From: Caballeronia fortuita
GTDB taxonomy: Bacteria; Pseudomonadota; Gammaproteobacteria; Burkholderiales; Burkholderiaceae
Length of the DNA stretch: 64,000 nt
Assembly (NCBI RefSeq): GCF_001544835.2
Contig: NZ_FCNX02000001.1
Span: forward strand, 248,001 to 312,000
Reading direction: 5' to 3'
Shown here: piece by piece, positions 17,658-28,700 of the stretch
How positions within the stretch are numbered: the stretch's first letter is position 1
Layout of the letters: every line of letters begins with the position of its first letter
Position numbers and translations under genes: made by a program
Notes under the pieces: generated by a model
Told to the model about the DNA's origin: nothing
What the model saw: only the letters and a program-made list of their open reading frames with translations
Database searches by the model: none

Positions 17658-17672
17658 AACAGGAACAACCCT

Positions 17673-19229
17673 ATGACTAGCGCCCAGCAACGTGCCGCCC
17701 TGCAACGCCAGATCTGGCAGATAGCCAATGACGTGCGCGGCGCCGTCGACGGTTGGGACTTTAAGCAATACGTGCTCGGTACCCTGTTCTATCGTTTCAT
17801 CAGCGAAAACTTTGCCAACTACATCGAAGGCGGTGACGACAGCGTCCACTATGCCGAGTTGAGTGACAATGTCATCACGCCGGAAATCAAAGATGACGCT
17901 ATTAAGACCAAGGGCTATTTCATCTACCCGAGCCAGCTGTTTGCCAAAGTCGCCGCAAGCGCCAACATCAACGAAAGCCTGAACACGGACCTGGCTGCCA
18001 TCTTTGCCGCCATTGAAGCTTCCGCCAACGGCTATCCGTCAGAACAAGACATTAGCGGCCTGTTTGCCGACTTCGACACCACCAGCAACCGTCTGGGCAA
18101 CACCGTCAAAGACAAAAACGCGCGGTTGGCCGCCGTGCTCAAAGGCGTGGCCGAGTTGGATTTCGGTGACTTTGGTAGCAGCCACATTGACCTGTTTGGC
18201 GATGCCTACGAGTTCCTCATCTCCAACTACGCCGCCAACGCCGGCAAGTCTGGCGGCGAGTTTTTCACCCCGCAGCAGGTCTCCAAGCTAATTGCGCAGC
18301 TCGCCATGCACAAGCAGACCAGCATCAACAAGATTTACGACCCTGCTTGCGGCTCCGGCTCCTTGTTGCTGCAAGCCAAAAAGCAGTTCGATGAACACAT
18401 CATCGAAGACGGTTTTTTTGGGCAAGAAATCAACCACACCACCTACAACCTGGCGCGGATGAACATGTTCTTGCACAATGTCAATTATGACAAGTTCAAC
18501 TTTCAGCTGGGAAACACGCTGGAGGCCCCGCACTTTGGCGACGACAAACCCTTTGACGCCATCGTCTCCAATCCGCCGTATTCGGTGAAGTGGGTTGGGA
18601 GCGATGATCCCACTCTTATCAACGACGAACGCTTTGCCCCAGCAGGCGTGCTCGCTCCCAAATCCAAAGCTGACTTCGCCTTTGTGCTGCACGCGCTCAG
18701 CTATCTTTCCGGCAAAGGCCGCGCCGCGATCGTCTGCTTCCCTGGTATCTTCTACCGGGGCGGCGTCGAGCAAAAAATCCGCCAATACCTGGTGGATAAC
18801 AACTACGTGGAGACTGTGATCTCGCTTGCACCCAACCTGTTCTATGGCACCAACATCGCCGTGAATATTCTGGTTCTGTCGAAGCACAAGCCTGACACCA
18901 CAACCCAATTCATCGACGCCAGCGCGCTGTTCAAGAAGGAGATCAATAATAATCTGCTAACGGATGCGCACATCGAACGAATCATGCAAGTATTCGACAG
19001 TAAGGCGAATGTGGATCACTTCGCCCAGTCGGTGTCGTTCGAGAAGGTGGCTGGCAAGGACTATAACCTGTCGGTTAGCAGTTACGTGGAAGCCAAGGAC
19101 AACCGTGAGATGGTGGACATTGCCCAGCTCAATACGGAGCTGAAAACCGCCGTGGCTAACATCGACAACCTGCGCAAAGAGATTGATGCCATTGTGGCGG
19201 AGATCGAAGGCGAGGAGTTGGAGGCATGA
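17673..19229 (+). CDS. hsdM: Type I restriction-modification methyltransferase subunit HsdM
   Basis: A 518-residue N6-adenine methyltransferase. SAM-binding motif I is DPACGSGSL at residues 223-231 and the catalytic motif IV is NPPY at 300-303. The N-terminal HsdM helical domain ([22 protein letters not shown]) is complete. The pairing with PrrC and a 1033-residue HsdR suggests the type IC-like group. It overlaps hsdS by four bases (ATGA). Confidence 0.95.
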   Translation: MTSAQQRAALQRQIWQIANDVRGAVDGWDFKQYVLGTLFYRFISENFANYIEGGDDSVHYAELSDNVITPEIKDDAIKTKGYFIYPSQLFAKVAASANINESLNTDLAAIFAAIEASANGYPSEQDISGLFADFDTTSNRLGNTVKDKNARLAAVLKGVAELDFGDFGSSHIDLFGDAYEFLISNYAANAGKSGGEFFTPQQVSKLIAQLAMHKQTSINKIYDPACGSGSLLLQAKKQFDEHIIEDGFFGQEINHTTYNLARMNMFLHNVNYDKFNFQLGNTLEAPHFGDDKPFDAIVSNPPYSVKWVGSDDPTLINDERFAPAGVLAPKSKADFAFVLHALSYLSGKGRAAIVCFPGIFYRGGVEQKIRQYLVDNNYVETVISLAPNLFYGTNIAVNILVLSKHKPDTTTQFIDASALFKKEINNNLLTDAHIERIMQVFDSKANVDHFAQSVSFEKVAGKDYNLSVSSYVEAKDNREMVDIAQLNTELKTAVANIDNLRKEIDAIVAEIEGEELEA

Positions 19230-20434
19230 GCAGCGTGAGCTTTTTGGACAGGCTGCTGGATGGCGTTGCAGTGGAATGGAAGGCGCTGGGGGAAGTGACT
19301 CTGCCTACAAGCAATATTAGGTGGCGAGATGCGAGCCGCACTTATCGCTATATTGACCTTACCTCTGTAAGCATCGAAACAAAAACAATTACTGAAACGA
19401 CCGAGATCACAAACGGTAATGCACCAAGCCGCGCGCAAAAACTTGTTGAAAAGGATGATGTGATTTTCGCAACAACTCGTCCTGCCCAACAGCGTTATTG
19501 CTTGATTGATGACCAGTACTCTGACGAGATTGCAAGTACTGGATACTGTGTTTTGCGCGCCAATAAGAATGAGGTGTTGCCTAAATGGATTCTGCATTGG
19601 GTAGCCTCCGCTGACTTCAAGGTATATGTCGAGGAAAATCAAAGCGGATCGGCATATCCTGCAATATCGGACGCGAAGGTAAAAGAATTCAAAATCCCCG
19701 TCCCGTGTCCGGAAAACGCAGAAAAATCGCTTGAAATTCAGGCTGAAATTGTTCGAATCTTGGATGCATATACTTCCAATGCCACAGCGCTTACCGCTGC
19801 CCTTGCCGCTGAGCTCGTCGGCCGAAAAAAACAATATAAGTACTATCGCGATCAGCTGTTGAGTTTTGACGAGGGCGACGTGGAGTGGAAGGCCCTCGGC
19901 GAGCTGGCTGAAATAAACACTGGGCAAAAGCCGCGTGAAATTTTCGAAAGCGCGACCTGTTTCGACTACATCAATGCGGGAACATCCAGATCGGGATACA
20001 GCGCTGCAAGCAATTGCGAAGGTGACACCACTACTACTCCTTCGCGAGGGCAAGGGGGGATCGGTTACGTGGGATACCAAAATAAACCATTTTGGTTGGG
20101 TCCTTTGTGCTACAAGTTGCAATCAATCGATAAGACGGTGTTGATCAATAAGTACCTTTTTTACTTCCTTCAATCAAAAAGCGAAATGTTGTTGAGTTTA
20201 AAGAAGGAAGGTGGGGTGCCTGCCGTTAATAAGTCTGACCTCGTCAAATTGCAAATACCCGTTCCTCCACTCAAAGAACAAGAGCGGATTGTAGCCCTTC
20301 TTGATAAATTCGACGCCCTAACTAATTCCATCAGCGAAGGCCTGCCTCGGGAAATTGCCTTTCGTCGGAAGCAGTACGAGTATTACCGTGATTTGCTATT
20401 GGGCTTCTCGAGGCCGGAAGACGTGGCGGCCTGA
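19226..20434 (+). CDS. hsdS: Type I restriction-modification specificity subunit HsdS
   Basis: A 402-residue protein with two target-recognition domains, each introduced by a near-identical VEWKALGE segment and each closed by a conserved helix ([16 protein letters not shown] in the middle, [16 protein letters not shown] at the end). This internal repeat is the hallmark of HsdS and defines a bipartite target. The recognition domains are more A+T-rich than the rest, as is common for exchanged modules. Confidence 0.94.
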   Translation: MSSVSFLDRLLDGVAVEWKALGEVTLPTSNIRWRDASRTYRYIDLTSVSIETKTITETTEITNGNAPSRAQKLVEKDDVIFATTRPAQQRYCLIDDQYSDEIASTGYCVLRANKNEVLPKWILHWVASADFKVYVEENQSGSAYPAISDAKVKEFKIPVPCPENAEKSLEIQAEIVRILDAYTSNATALTAALAAELVGRKKQYKYYRDQLLSFDEGDVEWKALGELAEINTGQKPREIFESATCFDYINAGTSRSGYSAASNCEGDTTTTPSRGQGGIGYVGYQNKPFWLGPLCYKLQSIDKTVLINKYLFYFLQSKSEMLLSLKKEGGVPAVNKSDLVKLQIPVPPLKEQERIVALLDKFDALTNSISEGLPREIAFRRKQYEYYRDLLLGFSRPEDVAA

Positions 20435-20435
20435 C

Positions 20436-21611
20436 ATGAGCAAGACACTAGCGGAAATAGCTCAGCAACTGAGGACGCCCAAGACAGTCAGGAAGATTGT
20501 CTCTGAAAAAAACAACGAAATTGAGGAAGCTAAGCCGGTTCCGAAAGTGCAGCTGATCTATGCATTTAACGGTACAGGCAAGACGCGCCTTTCGCGGGAG
20601 TTCAAGCAGCTGATTGCGCCAAAAGGTGATGACGAAGCCGGTCAGCCCGGATTGTCGCGCAATAAAATTGTATATTACAATGCATTCACCGAAGACCTGT
20701 TTTACTGGGACAATGATCTAGCGGGCGATGTTGAGCCAAAGTTGAAAATTCAGCCCAATTCGTACACAAGCTGGATACTTACATTGCTCAAAGACCTGGG
20801 TCAAGACGGGAATATTGCTCGGTATTTTCAGCGCTATGCGAATGACAAATCAACACCACACTTCAGCGCGGATTTAACCGAAGTCACCTTTTCGCTGGAA
20901 CGCGGCAACAACGAGAAGTCTGGCCATATCAAGCTATCCAAAGGTGAGGAAAGCAGCTTTATTTGGAGCGTTTTTTACACTTTGCTGGATCAGATTATAA
21001 CGATTCGCAATGTAGCCGAGCCGGGCGATCGAGAAGTCAGCGCGTTCGACCTGCTCGAGTATGTATTTATTGACGACCCTGTCAGTTCTCTCGATGAAAA
21101 CCACTTAATAGAGCTAGCGGTCAATCTGGCGAGTTTGATTAAAAGCAGTGAATCCGACCTGAAGTTCGTCGTTACGACGCATAGTCCGCTATTTTATAAT
21201 GTGTTTTTTAATGAGCTGAACGGAAAAGCCTGCTACATGCTTGAGCGCTCACAAGATGGAACGTTTGCGCTTATTGAAAAGCATGGTGATTCCAACAAGA
21301 GCTTCTCCTATCACCTGCATCTAAAGAAAACTATCGAGCAGGCGATCAGTGACAACACGGTAGAGAAATATCACTTTACCTTGTTGCGTAATCTTTACGA
21401 AAAAACGGCAAGTTTCTTGGGGTATCACAAATGGTCAGAGCTGCTGCCAGATGACAAACAGCTATATCTAAGCAGAATTATCAACTTCACAAGCCACAGC
21501 ACGCTATCGAGTGAAACTGTTGCAGAGCCAACTCAGGAGGAGAGGGCGATTGTTAAGTTGTTGCTTGAACACTTGACGAGCAACTATGGATATTGGCGGC
21601 AGGAGAAATAA
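20436..21611 (+). CDS. prrC: PrrC-type anticodon nuclease
   Basis: A 391-residue protein. The N-terminal domain is an ABC-like NTPase: Walker A FNGTGKT at residues 44-50, a LSKGEESS signature-like loop and Walker [11 protein letters not shown]. The C-terminal domain has R318, E322 and H354 (LRNLYE and FTSHS), with the exact spacing of the R320/E324/H356 triad proposed for E. coli PrrC, which cuts tRNA-Lys at the anticodon wobble base. Placement between hsdS and hsdR is also the classical prr arrangement. PrrC is held inactive by the intact type I enzyme and released when a phage inhibits it. The start at [10 protein letters not shown], one base after the hsdS stop, is preferred. Confidence 0.92.
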   Translation: MSKTLAEIAQQLRTPKTVRKIVSEKNNEIEEAKPVPKVQLIYAFNGTGKTRLSREFKQLIAPKGDDEAGQPGLSRNKIVYYNAFTEDLFYWDNDLAGDVEPKLKIQPNSYTSWILTLLKDLGQDGNIARYFQRYANDKSTPHFSADLTEVTFSLERGNNEKSGHIKLSKGEESSFIWSVFYTLLDQIITIRNVAEPGDREVSAFDLLEYVFIDDPVSSLDENHLIELAVNLASLIKSSESDLKFVVTTHSPLFYNVFFNELNGKACYMLERSQDGTFALIEKHGDSNKSFSYHLHLKKTIEQAISDNTVEKYHFTLLRNLYEKTASFLGYHKWSELLPDDKQLYLSRIINFTSHSTLSSETVAEPTQEERAIVKLLLEHLTSNYGYWRQEK

Positions 21612-21612
21612 A

Positions 21613-24600
21613 ATGATTGATTACAGCAAGCCCATTGCTGAAACGAGCAACTTCATCGTGCTGGAAAAGTACAGCAATGAGTGGAAGGTTGCTGAGAGCT
21701 ACCAAAGCGAAGGTGATCTGGAGCGAGAGTTCATTCAGGACTTGGTCAATCAGGGCTATGAGTTCCTGCCCAACCTGAACACGCCCGAAGCCTTGCTCGC
21801 CAATGTGCGCGTGCAGCTACAAACGCTCAACAATGTGCTGTTGTCAAACGGCGAATGGCTGCGCTTTGTCGAAACTTGGTTGATGAAGCCCAGCGATGGC
21901 GTTGTTGAAAAAACCCGCAAGATCCACGACGACTATATCCACGATTTTGTCTTCGACGACGGCCATATTCAGAACCTCTACCTGCTGGACAAGAAGAACA
22001 TTGCTCGTAATAAGGTACAGGTGATTAAGCAGTTCGAGCAGGCTGGCACGCATGCCAGTCGCTACGACGTGACGATTCTGGTCAATGGTCTGCCGCTCGT
22101 GCAGGTGGAGCTGAAGAAGCGCGGCGTGGCCATTCGCGAAGCTTTTAATCAGGTGCATCGCTACAGCAAAGAGAGTTTCAACAGCGACCACTCGCTGTTC
22201 AAGTATCTGCAGCTGTTCGTGATTTCCAACGGCACCGATAGTCGTTACTTCGCAAACACTACGCAGCGCAACAAGAATAGCTTCGACTTCACCATGAACT
22301 GGGCGAAGGCCGACAACAGCCTGATCAAGGACCTGAAAGACTTTACCGCCACTTTCTTCCAGAAGCACACCCTGCTCAATGTGTTGCTGCATTACTCGGT
22401 TTTTGACGTCAGCAACACCTTGCTGGTGATGCGCCCCTACCAAATTGCAGCCACCGAACGCATCTTGTGGAAGATCAACAGCGCTTACCATGCCCAAAAC
22501 TGGAGCAACACGGAAAGTGGCGGCTTCATCTGGCACACCACCGGCTCGGGCAAAACCCTGACCAGTTTCAAGGCAGCGCGTCTCGCCACTGAGTTGGACG
22601 TCATTGAAAAAGTGTTTTTCGTAGTGGACCGCAAGGATCTGGACTACCAGACCATGAAGGAATATCAACGCTTTTCACCGGACAGCGTGAACGGGTCGGA
22701 CAGCACTGCCGGACTAAAGCGTAATTTGGGCAAGGACGATAACAAGATCGTCGTGACCACCATCCAAAAGCTCAACAATCTGATGAAGAGTGAAGCTGAC
22801 TTGCCTATCTACGGCAAGCAGGTGGTCTTCATTTTTGATGAGTGCCATCGCAGTCAGTTCGGTGAAGCACAGAAGAACCTCAAGAAGAAGTTCAAGAAGT
22901 TCTATCAGTTTGGCTTTACCGGCACGCCAATCTTTCCCGAGAACGCGCTGGGCGCTGAAACCACCGCTAGCGTGTTTGGTCGCGAATTGCATTCGTATGT
23001 GATCACCGACGCGATTCGCGATGAGAAGGTGTTGAAGTTCAAGGTCGACTACAACGATGTCCGTCCCAAATTCAAAGCCGTTGAAACAGAAAAAGACGAG
23101 AAGAAGCTTAGCGCCGCAGAAAACAAACAGGCCTTGTTGCACCCCGACCGCATCCGCGAGATCACTCAGTACATCCTAAACAACTTCCGGCAGAAGACCC
23201 ACCGCCTGCAACCGGGCAATAAAGGTTTTAATGCCATGTTCGCGGTAAGCAGCGTGGATGCGGCTAAACAGTACTACGAGTCCTTCAGGGAGCTGCAAAA
23301 GCGCAGCGACAGGCCGCTCAAAGTCGCCACCATCTTCTCGTTTGCGGCAAACGAGGAGCAGGATGCAATCGGTGACATTCAGGACGAAAGCTTTGACCTT
23401 TCTGCTATGAACAGCAGTGCCAAAGAGTTTTTAAGCGCGGCGATTTCAGACTACAACGCATTGTTCAAGACCAACTTCAGCTTGAGCAACAATGGTTTCC
23501 AGAACTATTACCGCGATCTGGCCAAACAAGTCAAAGCCAAGGAAATCGATTTGCTGATTGTGGTGGGCATGTTCCTGACTGGCTTTGATGCTCCCACGCT
23601 GAACACCTTGTTTGTCGACAAGAATTTGCGCTACCACGGTTTGATGCAAGCCTACTCGCGAACCAACCGAATTTTTGACGCGACTAAAACCTTCGGCAAT
23701 ATCGTTACGTTCCGAGACTTGGAGCAGGCGACCATTAGCGCAATCACCCTGTTCGGCGACAAGAATACCAAGAACGTAGTCTTGGAGAAGAGCTACAAGG
23801 AGTATATGGAAGGCTTCACCGATCTGGCCACTGGCGAAGCGCGACGAGGCTTTGTAGACGTGGTGAAGGAGCTGGAGGCGCGCTTTCCTGATCCCGCCGC
23901 CATCGAAAAGGAAGCCGACAAAAAGGTTTTCGCAAAGCTTTTTGGCGAGTACTTGCGTATAGAGAACGTGCTACAGAACTATGACGAGTTCGCTAGCTTG
24001 AAGGAACTGCAAAGTGTCGATATGACCGATCCGATGGCGGTAGAGGCGTTCAAGACCAAGCACTATCTGAACGACGACGATCTGACCGCACTGCAAGCCA
24101 TCACGCTCCCCGCTGAACGGAAAATCCAGGATTACCGTTCAACGTACAACGACGTGCGCGACTGGCTGCGTCGGGAAAAGTCTTCGGCCGAGAAGGAAAA
24201 ATCCACCATTGACTGGGATGACGTGGTTTTTGAGGTCGACCTGCTGAAGTCGCAGGAAATCAACCTGGATTACATCCTAGAACTGATTTTCGAGCACAAC
24301 AAAAAGGTGAAGAGCAAGTCGGACCTTGTTGATGAAGTGCGCCGCGTGATTCGTGCGAGCCTTGGCAACCGGGCAAAAGAGAGCCTGCTCGTGGACTTTA
24401 TCAATGAGACCGACCTGGACAAGATCGGCGATAAGGCCAGCGTGATCGATGCGTTCTTCACCTTTGCCCAAACAGAGCAGCAGCGCGAGGCGCAAGAACT
24501 GATCAAGGACGAGGCGCTGAATGCTGAAGCGACCAGGAGGTACATTAGTACATCGCTGAAGCGCGAATTCGCCAGCGAGAACGGCACCGAGCTCAACGCC

Positions 24601-24714
24601 ATCTTGCCCAAGATGAGCCCGCTAAACCCGCAATACCTCACGAAAAAGCAAAGTGTCTTCCAAAAGATTGCTGCTTTCGTCGAGAAATTTAAGGGCGTGG
24701 GAGGTCAAGTCTGA
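21613..24714 (+). CDS. hsdR: Type I restriction-modification restriction subunit HsdR
   Basis: A 1033-residue protein with an N-terminal nuclease domain ([15 protein letters not shown], the E-x-K of PD-(D/E)xK, about residue 160), a superfamily 2 translocase with Walker A TTGSGKT and a DECHRSQ box, and motif VI YSRTNR. The C-terminal helical domain that docks on HsdM is present. It starts one base after the prrC stop, so it is part of one hsdM-hsdS-prrC-hsdR transcript. Confidence 0.95.
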   Translation: MIDYSKPIAETSNFIVLEKYSNEWKVAESYQSEGDLEREFIQDLVNQGYEFLPNLNTPEALLANVRVQLQTLNNVLLSNGEWLRFVETWLMKPSDGVVEKTRKIHDDYIHDFVFDDGHIQNLYLLDKKNIARNKVQVIKQFEQAGTHASRYDVTILVNGLPLVQVELKKRGVAIREAFNQVHRYSKESFNSDHSLFKYLQLFVISNGTDSRYFANTTQRNKNSFDFTMNWAKADNSLIKDLKDFTATFFQKHTLLNVLLHYSVFDVSNTLLVMRPYQIAATERILWKINSAYHAQNWSNTESGGFIWHTTGSGKTLTSFKAARLATELDVIEKVFFVVDRKDLDYQTMKEYQRFSPDSVNGSDSTAGLKRNLGKDDNKIVVTTIQKLNNLMKSEADLPIYGKQVVFIFDECHRSQFGEAQKNLKKKFKKFYQFGFTGTPIFPENALGAETTASVFGRELHSYVITDAIRDEKVLKFKVDYNDVRPKFKAVETEKDEKKLSAAENKQALLHPDRIREITQYILNNFRQKTHRLQPGNKGFNAMFAVSSVDAAKQYYESFRELQKRSDRPLKVATIFSFAANEEQDAIGDIQDESFDLSAMNSSAKEFLSAAISDYNALFKTNFSLSNNGFQNYYRDLAKQVKAKEIDLLIVVGMFLTGFDAPTLNTLFVDKNLRYHGLMQAYSRTNRIFDATKTFGNIVTFRDLEQATISAITLFGDKNTKNVVLEKSYKEYMEGFTDLATGEARRGFVDVVKELEARFPDPAAIEKEADKKVFAKLFGEYLRIENVLQNYDEFASLKELQSVDMTDPMAVEAFKTKHYLNDDDLTALQAITLPAERKIQDYRSTYNDVRDWLRREKSSAEKEKSTIDWDDVVFEVDLLKSQEINLDYILELIFEHNKKVKSKSDLVDEVRRVIRASLGNRAKESLLVDFINETDLDKIGDKASVIDAFFTFAQTEQQREAQELIKDEALNAEATRRYISTSLKREFASENGTELNAILPKMSPLNPQYLTKKQSVFQKIAAFVEKFKGVGGQV

Positions 24715-24820
24715 CCTAGTCGGGTCATCGGGATACGGAGCTGTCTTTTCTTGATGCTGGACGGAGCGAGCGTCCATGGGCATCTCCTATGCACGCCGCC
24801 CTGAAAAGCTGATATTCGAT

Positions 24821-25951
24821 TTATGCCAGCCTCTTTGCTAAATCTTCGGCTCGCGGGTGGTAGTAACGCATTAGCATGCGTGGGTCTTTATGGCCTGTTA
24901 TCTTCGTCAGTTCGTGCATTGGAAAGATCGACGCCAACCGGGAGGTTGCCTCATGTCGCAGGTCGTGAAAGCGAAGGTCTGTGAGAAATTTGCCGTCTGG
25001 TCTTAGCTTGGCCGCTTCGGACTGTTCGACATAAAGCTTCCGGGCGCGAGCGACTGCGCGTTCGAACGCCCTCGTAACGGCGTCACTGCGGATTTCGAAC
25101 ACGCGGTCGGCGGCGTCCTCACCACTCTTGCTCGTGTCACATTTTGCGCGATCTCGCCCGTCCTTTATCGCCTGAAGCACTGCAACCGCGCGCGAAGATA
25201 GCGGCACGTCACGAGCATCTCCGTTTTTCGTCGATGGCAGATGTACCACGCGGCGTCTTAGATCCACGTTTATCCAAGACAGGGATACGATCTCACCCCG
25301 ACGCATTGCGGTTTCAACGGCCAGCCAGATGATTGATGGCAGCAGCGTCGACCTACTAGCTTTGGCTATCCATTCGATCTCGCTGTCGCGCGTACCGCGC
25401 TGTGATTCGGAGTCTTCTTCGTCCACGGCACTCCCCAATACGTCGCTGATCGCAATGCGCCGGGTGCGGGCATTGTTCGGCACCGGCTTGCGGATCAGTT
25501 CAACCGGATTTGACAGGCTGTCCATGCCCCATTCTTTGCGGGCGATGCTGAACACATGGGACATAACCGCGAGCCGGCGTAAGACCGTCGCAGGTTTGTA
25601 GTCCTTGAGCCATTCGTCGCGGAGCTTTGCTATGTCCGCGCTGCGAATCGTTGCGAGGGGCCGCTGTGCGAGATTTGCTGCCTTGCAGGTCTTCAGAACC
25701 GACAACTCCTGTGCGACGCCCTTTTTTGCGAACGAGATTTCGCCCTCGTAGCGTATCAGCGCCTCGTAGACCGTTGTGGTCTCGGCCTCGCTGCGGCTAA
25801 CCCATATTCCCCGTGACATTTCCGACTCGATCATTCCGGCCCAAGCTTCCGCCTCCGCCTTGGTATTGAATGTCCTACTTTGCGCCGGGTAGCCGCGACG
25901 GCGTACCTGCGCCTCCCATTGGTATTGTCCACGCTTCCGTATCGTCGGCAT
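24821..25951 (-). CDS. int: Tyrosine integrase of the tRNA-Ala element
   Basis: A 376-residue phage-type integrase. An N-terminal arm-binding domain (RRGYPAQSRTFNTKAEAEAWA) and SAM-like core are followed by the catalytic set: Arg in TAMRRGEIVSL, HDLRHEATSRL, GHKDPRMLMRYYHP with the nucleophile Tyr. It lies 94 bp from attR and reads away from it, the usual layout for tRNA-targeting elements. It is the only integrase within the element. Confidence 0.94.
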   Translation of the reverse strand: MPTIRKRGQYQWEAQVRRRGYPAQSRTFNTKAEAEAWAGMIESEMSRGIWVSRSEAETTTVYEALIRYEGEISFAKKGVAQELSVLKTCKAANLAQRPLATIRSADIAKLRDEWLKDYKPATVLRRLAVMSHVFSIARKEWGMDSLSNPVELIRKPVPNNARTRRIAISDVLGSAVDEEDSESQRGTRDSEIEWIAKASRSTLLPSIIWLAVETAMRRGEIVSLSWINVDLRRRVVHLPSTKNGDARDVPLSSRAVAVLQAIKDGRDRAKCDTSKSGEDAADRVFEIRSDAVTRAFERAVARARKLYVEQSEAAKLRPDGKFLTDLRFHDLRHEATSRLASIFPMHELTKITGHKDPRMLMRYYHPRAEDLAKRLA

Positions 25952-26045
25952 TTTCTCGATGCTTGCTCAAGCTAGTGTGGCAAGATTGTGGCAAATATTC
26001 CCTTGCAACGCCAGAAACCGCGATGCGTATAGCCTGATTTTTACA

Positions 26046-26079
26046 TTCGCAATGCGAAGGTCGGGAGTTCGATCCTCCT
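26046..26079 (+). repeat. attR: second copy of the 34-bp tRNA-Ala repeat
   Basis: Identical to 4338-4371. The bases that follow (GCTCCCACGAA) are the native continuation but do not pair well with seven G, so this side has drifted or came from a different tRNA copy. It is not a functional tRNA: no 5' half precedes it. Confidence 0.9.
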
Positions 26080-26093
26080 GCTCCCACGAATCC

Positions 26094-26125
26094 AAAAGGG
26101 CTCGGCGTAACCGCCGAGCCCTTTT
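26094..26125 (+). terminator. Native tRNA-Ala terminator, displaced by the element
   Basis: AAAAGGGCTCGGCG and CGCCGAGCCCTTTT form a perfect 14-bp stem with a 4-base loop. It lies just after attR, where the original tRNA would have ended. Confidence 0.85.
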
Positions 26126-26164
26126 CATTCCCGCCACCCGCACTAAACTCCCCCTCACACCCCA

Positions 26165-26586
26165 GTGAGTCCCCATGCACTTCCAGATCCACACCTAGAC
26201 CACATCGTGCTCCGCTGCGCCGATCTCGACGCCATGGTCAGTTCCTACCGCACCGTCCTCGGTTGCCCTATCGAGAAAGAGCAACGCGATCTCGGTCTCG
26301 TACAGATGCACGCTGGCCGCTCGCTGATCGATCTACTGGCCGTCGGCGCGAAGATCGATCGCCCGGAAAGCGGCCAAGCCGGCGCGAGGCGCAACATGGA
26401 TCACCTTCGCCTGCGCGTCGAGCCCTTCGACGCAGACGCCTTGCGCGCCCACAGCAAAAGCACAACGTGCGCATAGGCGAAGAAGCACGCCGCTACGGCG
26501 CCGAAGGCTTCGGCCCGTCGCTTTATCTCTTCGATCCGGAAGACAACATGATCAAACTCAAAGGCCCGCCCGAACCCAAGCCCTAA
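26165..26586 (+). pseudogene. VOC (glyoxalase/bleomycin-resistance) family protein, frameshifted
   Basis: The first frame encodes HLDHIVLRCADLDAMVSSYRTVLG and NMDHLRLRVEPFDADALRAH, typical first and second beta-alpha-beta units of the vicinal oxygen chelate fold, then stops at 26476. The natural continuation (KHNVRIGEEARRYGAEGFGPSLY, LFDPEDNMIKL) is in the next frame and ends at 26586. A one- or two-base indel near 26450 explains this. Intact, it would be a metal-binding protein of about 140 residues. Either a recent loss or a sequencing error. Confidence 0.75.
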
Positions 26587-27128
26587 GCAGCCTTCAACAC
26601 GCTCCAGCGAATCGCCACGGCATCCATCTTCTCGCTGCCAAGCGATGCATCGCCGTCCTGCACCATCAACTGCAGGCGCATCGTCCGTTCGGCCAGCTTG
26701 CCGAGCGCTTCCGCGATGCCATCATCGAGCGACCAGACCGTCACGTTCTGCAGTCGCTCGACCTTGCTCTTCACGCCGTTCCACCAGATATCCGCGGTCC
26801 TGCCCGCATACGCGACGACGATCACGCGCTCCGAACGCCCGCTCGCCTTCGAGATGCGTCGTTCATCCGGCTGGCCGACCTCAATCCACGTCTGTATTTG
26901 CCCGGTGAGATCCTTCTGCCAGAGATCGGGCTCGTCGGTATCGGAAAGACCCTTGCAGAACTCGAGGCGCTCGTCGGCAAAGAGGCCGAACGCGGCGATG
27001 CGCACCATCATTCGTTCGTCAGTCTCCGACGGATGACGCGCAATGGTCAGGGAATGATCGCCGTAGTAGTGGCGATCCATATCGGCGATCTGCAGCTCCG
27101 CCTTGTAAATCGTAGATTTGAGGGCCAT
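26583..27128 (-). CDS. yaeQ: YaeQ family protein
   Basis: A 181-residue protein covering the full YaeQ family: MALKSTIYKAELQIADMDRHYYGDHSLTIARHPSETDERMMVR at the N-terminus and GQPDERRISKASGRS in the middle. The fold is related to PD-(D/E)xK nucleases; the E. coli protein was once linked to RfaH bypass but its role is unclear. Its 3' end overlaps the end of the convergent VOC gene by four bases. Confidence 0.93.
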   Translation of the reverse strand: MALKSTIYKAELQIADMDRHYYGDHSLTIARHPSETDERMMVRIAAFGLFADERLEFCKGLSDTDEPDLWQKDLTGQIQTWIEVGQPDERRISKASGRSERVIVVAYAGRTADIWWNGVKSKVERLQNVTVWSLDDGIAEALGKLAERTMRLQLMVQDGDASLGSEKMDAVAIRWSVLKAA

Positions 27129-27357
27129 TCAGCATCGGACGCCGGTTCTTCGGCCGGCGCAAGGTTTGTCGATAAGGCGCGATCGATCGCGCGCGAAACC
27201 GACATTGTGCGGCGAATCCACGGAAATTTGGAAGGCGTCGGGCACGCGCGATACCCCGCGAGCGCGGGAAGCGTGCCGCCGATAAACGCGAGCAAAAGCG
27301 AATTGACGCGATTCAAAATCGCGCCGAATTACCGATTTACCCCACTTCGAAAACCGC

Positions 27358-27702
27358 TTATTGATCGATGAATCGATCCGCGGTCCACATGCCTTGCGTA
27401 TCGCTATTGGAGGCATTCGCGAATTCGATGTCGTGGCCCACGACACGAATCACGCGAAAGTGCGAATCGACCGGAGTCGATATGCATTCGAATCCCTCAA
27501 AGAACTGCTGCATCTTCTGATGCTCGCCGGCTTTCGCGTGCTGATCGGCAGAATCGAATTTGTCCTTGGACAAACAGCCATACGAATTCGGCCGAAAGGT
27601 GAAGGTCTGTTGAGGCTGAATAACGCTGTCCTGAGCTTGTGCTACGGAAACGACTGTGAACAAACCCATCATCGCGAAAAGAGCACCGGCGCGTTTCTTC
27701 AT
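27358..27702 (-). CDS. Small secreted hypothetical protein
   Basis: A 114-residue protein with a clear signal peptide (MKKRAGALFAMMGLFTVVSVAQA, cleavage after AQA). The mature part has two Cys (GCLSKDKF and FECIST) that may form a disulfide, and a small beta-rich segment (HFRVIRVVGHDIEFANAS). It looks periplasmic. I do not recognise the family. The start at the MKK is preferred to a longer frame. Confidence 0.7.
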   Translation of the reverse strand: MKKRAGALFAMMGLFTVVSVAQAQDSVIQPQQTFTFRPNSYGCLSKDKFDSADQHAKAGEHQKMQQFFEGFECISTPVDSHFRVIRVVGHDIEFANASNSDTQGMWTADRFIDQ

Positions 27703-28073
27703 GTAATAGCCTCCAAACGAAATCGTTTCGAGATTAGCTATGTATTTAAAAGCGGATGACCGCAAAACTCATGCTAGATGACTAAGACCAACTTGCAAGC
27801 ATATGTTGTGTGCGATCGCAATACCGCAGAATGACGCAGTGAACTAAAGGGATGATCAATGAACCGAAAATCACCAAAATGCATAGCTGAGGGAAATGAA
27901 AGCTTGCATGCCCTGGCATCCTTCCAAGGCAATTTGCCCCGCGCGTGCCTTTGGTGCGGCGCATTAACCATGTGCGAGGCAAGGCGAACACAGACGTCAA
28001 GCTGGCTGAACGGCCTATTGCAAGCAATGGGCGTTCATGGATAAATCCACCGATAGAACCCAGGAGAACAAGC
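27703..28073. other. Divergent intergenic region before the LysE gene
   Basis: 371 bases without a supported gene. It must hold the promoter of the LysE-type gene, whose ribosome site CAGGAGA lies just before the start, and that of the secreted protein. Confidence 0.4.
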
Positions 28074-28700
28074 ATGAACCTCGCTCAATGGCTGCCGTTC
28101 GCGATCGCGTCGGCGATTCTCGTTGCGATTCCCGGCCCGACGGTGCTGCTCGTCGTGTCCTATGCGCTCGGGCACGGTCGCAAGTACGCGTTCGCAACGA
28201 CCATCGGCGTCGCGCTGGGCGACCTCACCGCGATGACCGCGTCGATGCTCGGCCTCGGCGTGCTGCTGGCGGCATCGGCGGAAATGTTCATGGTGGTGAA
28301 GTGGATCGGCGCGGCGTATCTCGTGTACCTGGGCATCAAGCTGTGGCGCGCCCCCGTCGTCGATACAGACGCCGTGCAGCCCACGGGCGAACTTCGCACG
28401 AGCCGCATCATGGCGCACGCGTACGCCGTGACGACGCTGAATCCGAAGAGCATCATTTTCTTCGTCGCGTTCGTGCCGCAGTTCGTCGATCCGCATACGG
28501 CAAGCGTGTCGCAGATCGCGATTCTCGAAGCCACGTTCGTCGGGCTGGCGGCGGCCAACGCGTTCGCGTACGCGCTGCTCGCGTCCGGCGCGCGCAAGGC
28601 GATTCGCAAGCCGTCCGTCCAGCGCGCGGTGAACCGCACGGGCGGCGCGCTGCTGATGGGCGCGGGCGTCTTCGCGGCGGCGTGGAAGAAGGCCGCATGA
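28074..28700 (+). CDS. LysE/RhtB family amino-acid exporter
   Basis: A 208-residue membrane protein with about six hydrophobic segments. The N-terminal AIASAILVAIPGPTVLLVVSYALGHGR with its IPGP motif is diagnostic of LysE/RhtB exporters, which drive out lysine, homoserine, threonine or related compounds. The substrate cannot be read from sequence. It overlaps the next gene by four bases (ATGA). Confidence 0.92.
   Translation: MNLAQWLPFAIASAILVAIPGPTVLLVVSYALGHGRKYAFATTIGVALGDLTAMTASMLGLGVLLAASAEMFMVVKWIGAAYLVYLGIKLWRAPVVDTDAVQPTGELRTSRIMAHAYAVTTLNPKSIIFFVAFVPQFVDPHTASVSQIAILEATFVGLAAANAFAYALLASGARKAIRKPSVQRAVNRTGGALLMGAGVFAAAWKKAA

Noticed and set aside
26046-26086. A second tRNA-Ala gene
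   Set aside because: Only the 3' half is present; the bases before it form no D-arm or acceptor strand. It is the attR copy of the attachment core.
28035-28496. Minus-strand His/Arg-rich frame opposite the LysE gene
   Set aside because: A shadow of the exporter gene in G+C-rich DNA; the plus strand has a clear membrane protein with ribosome site.
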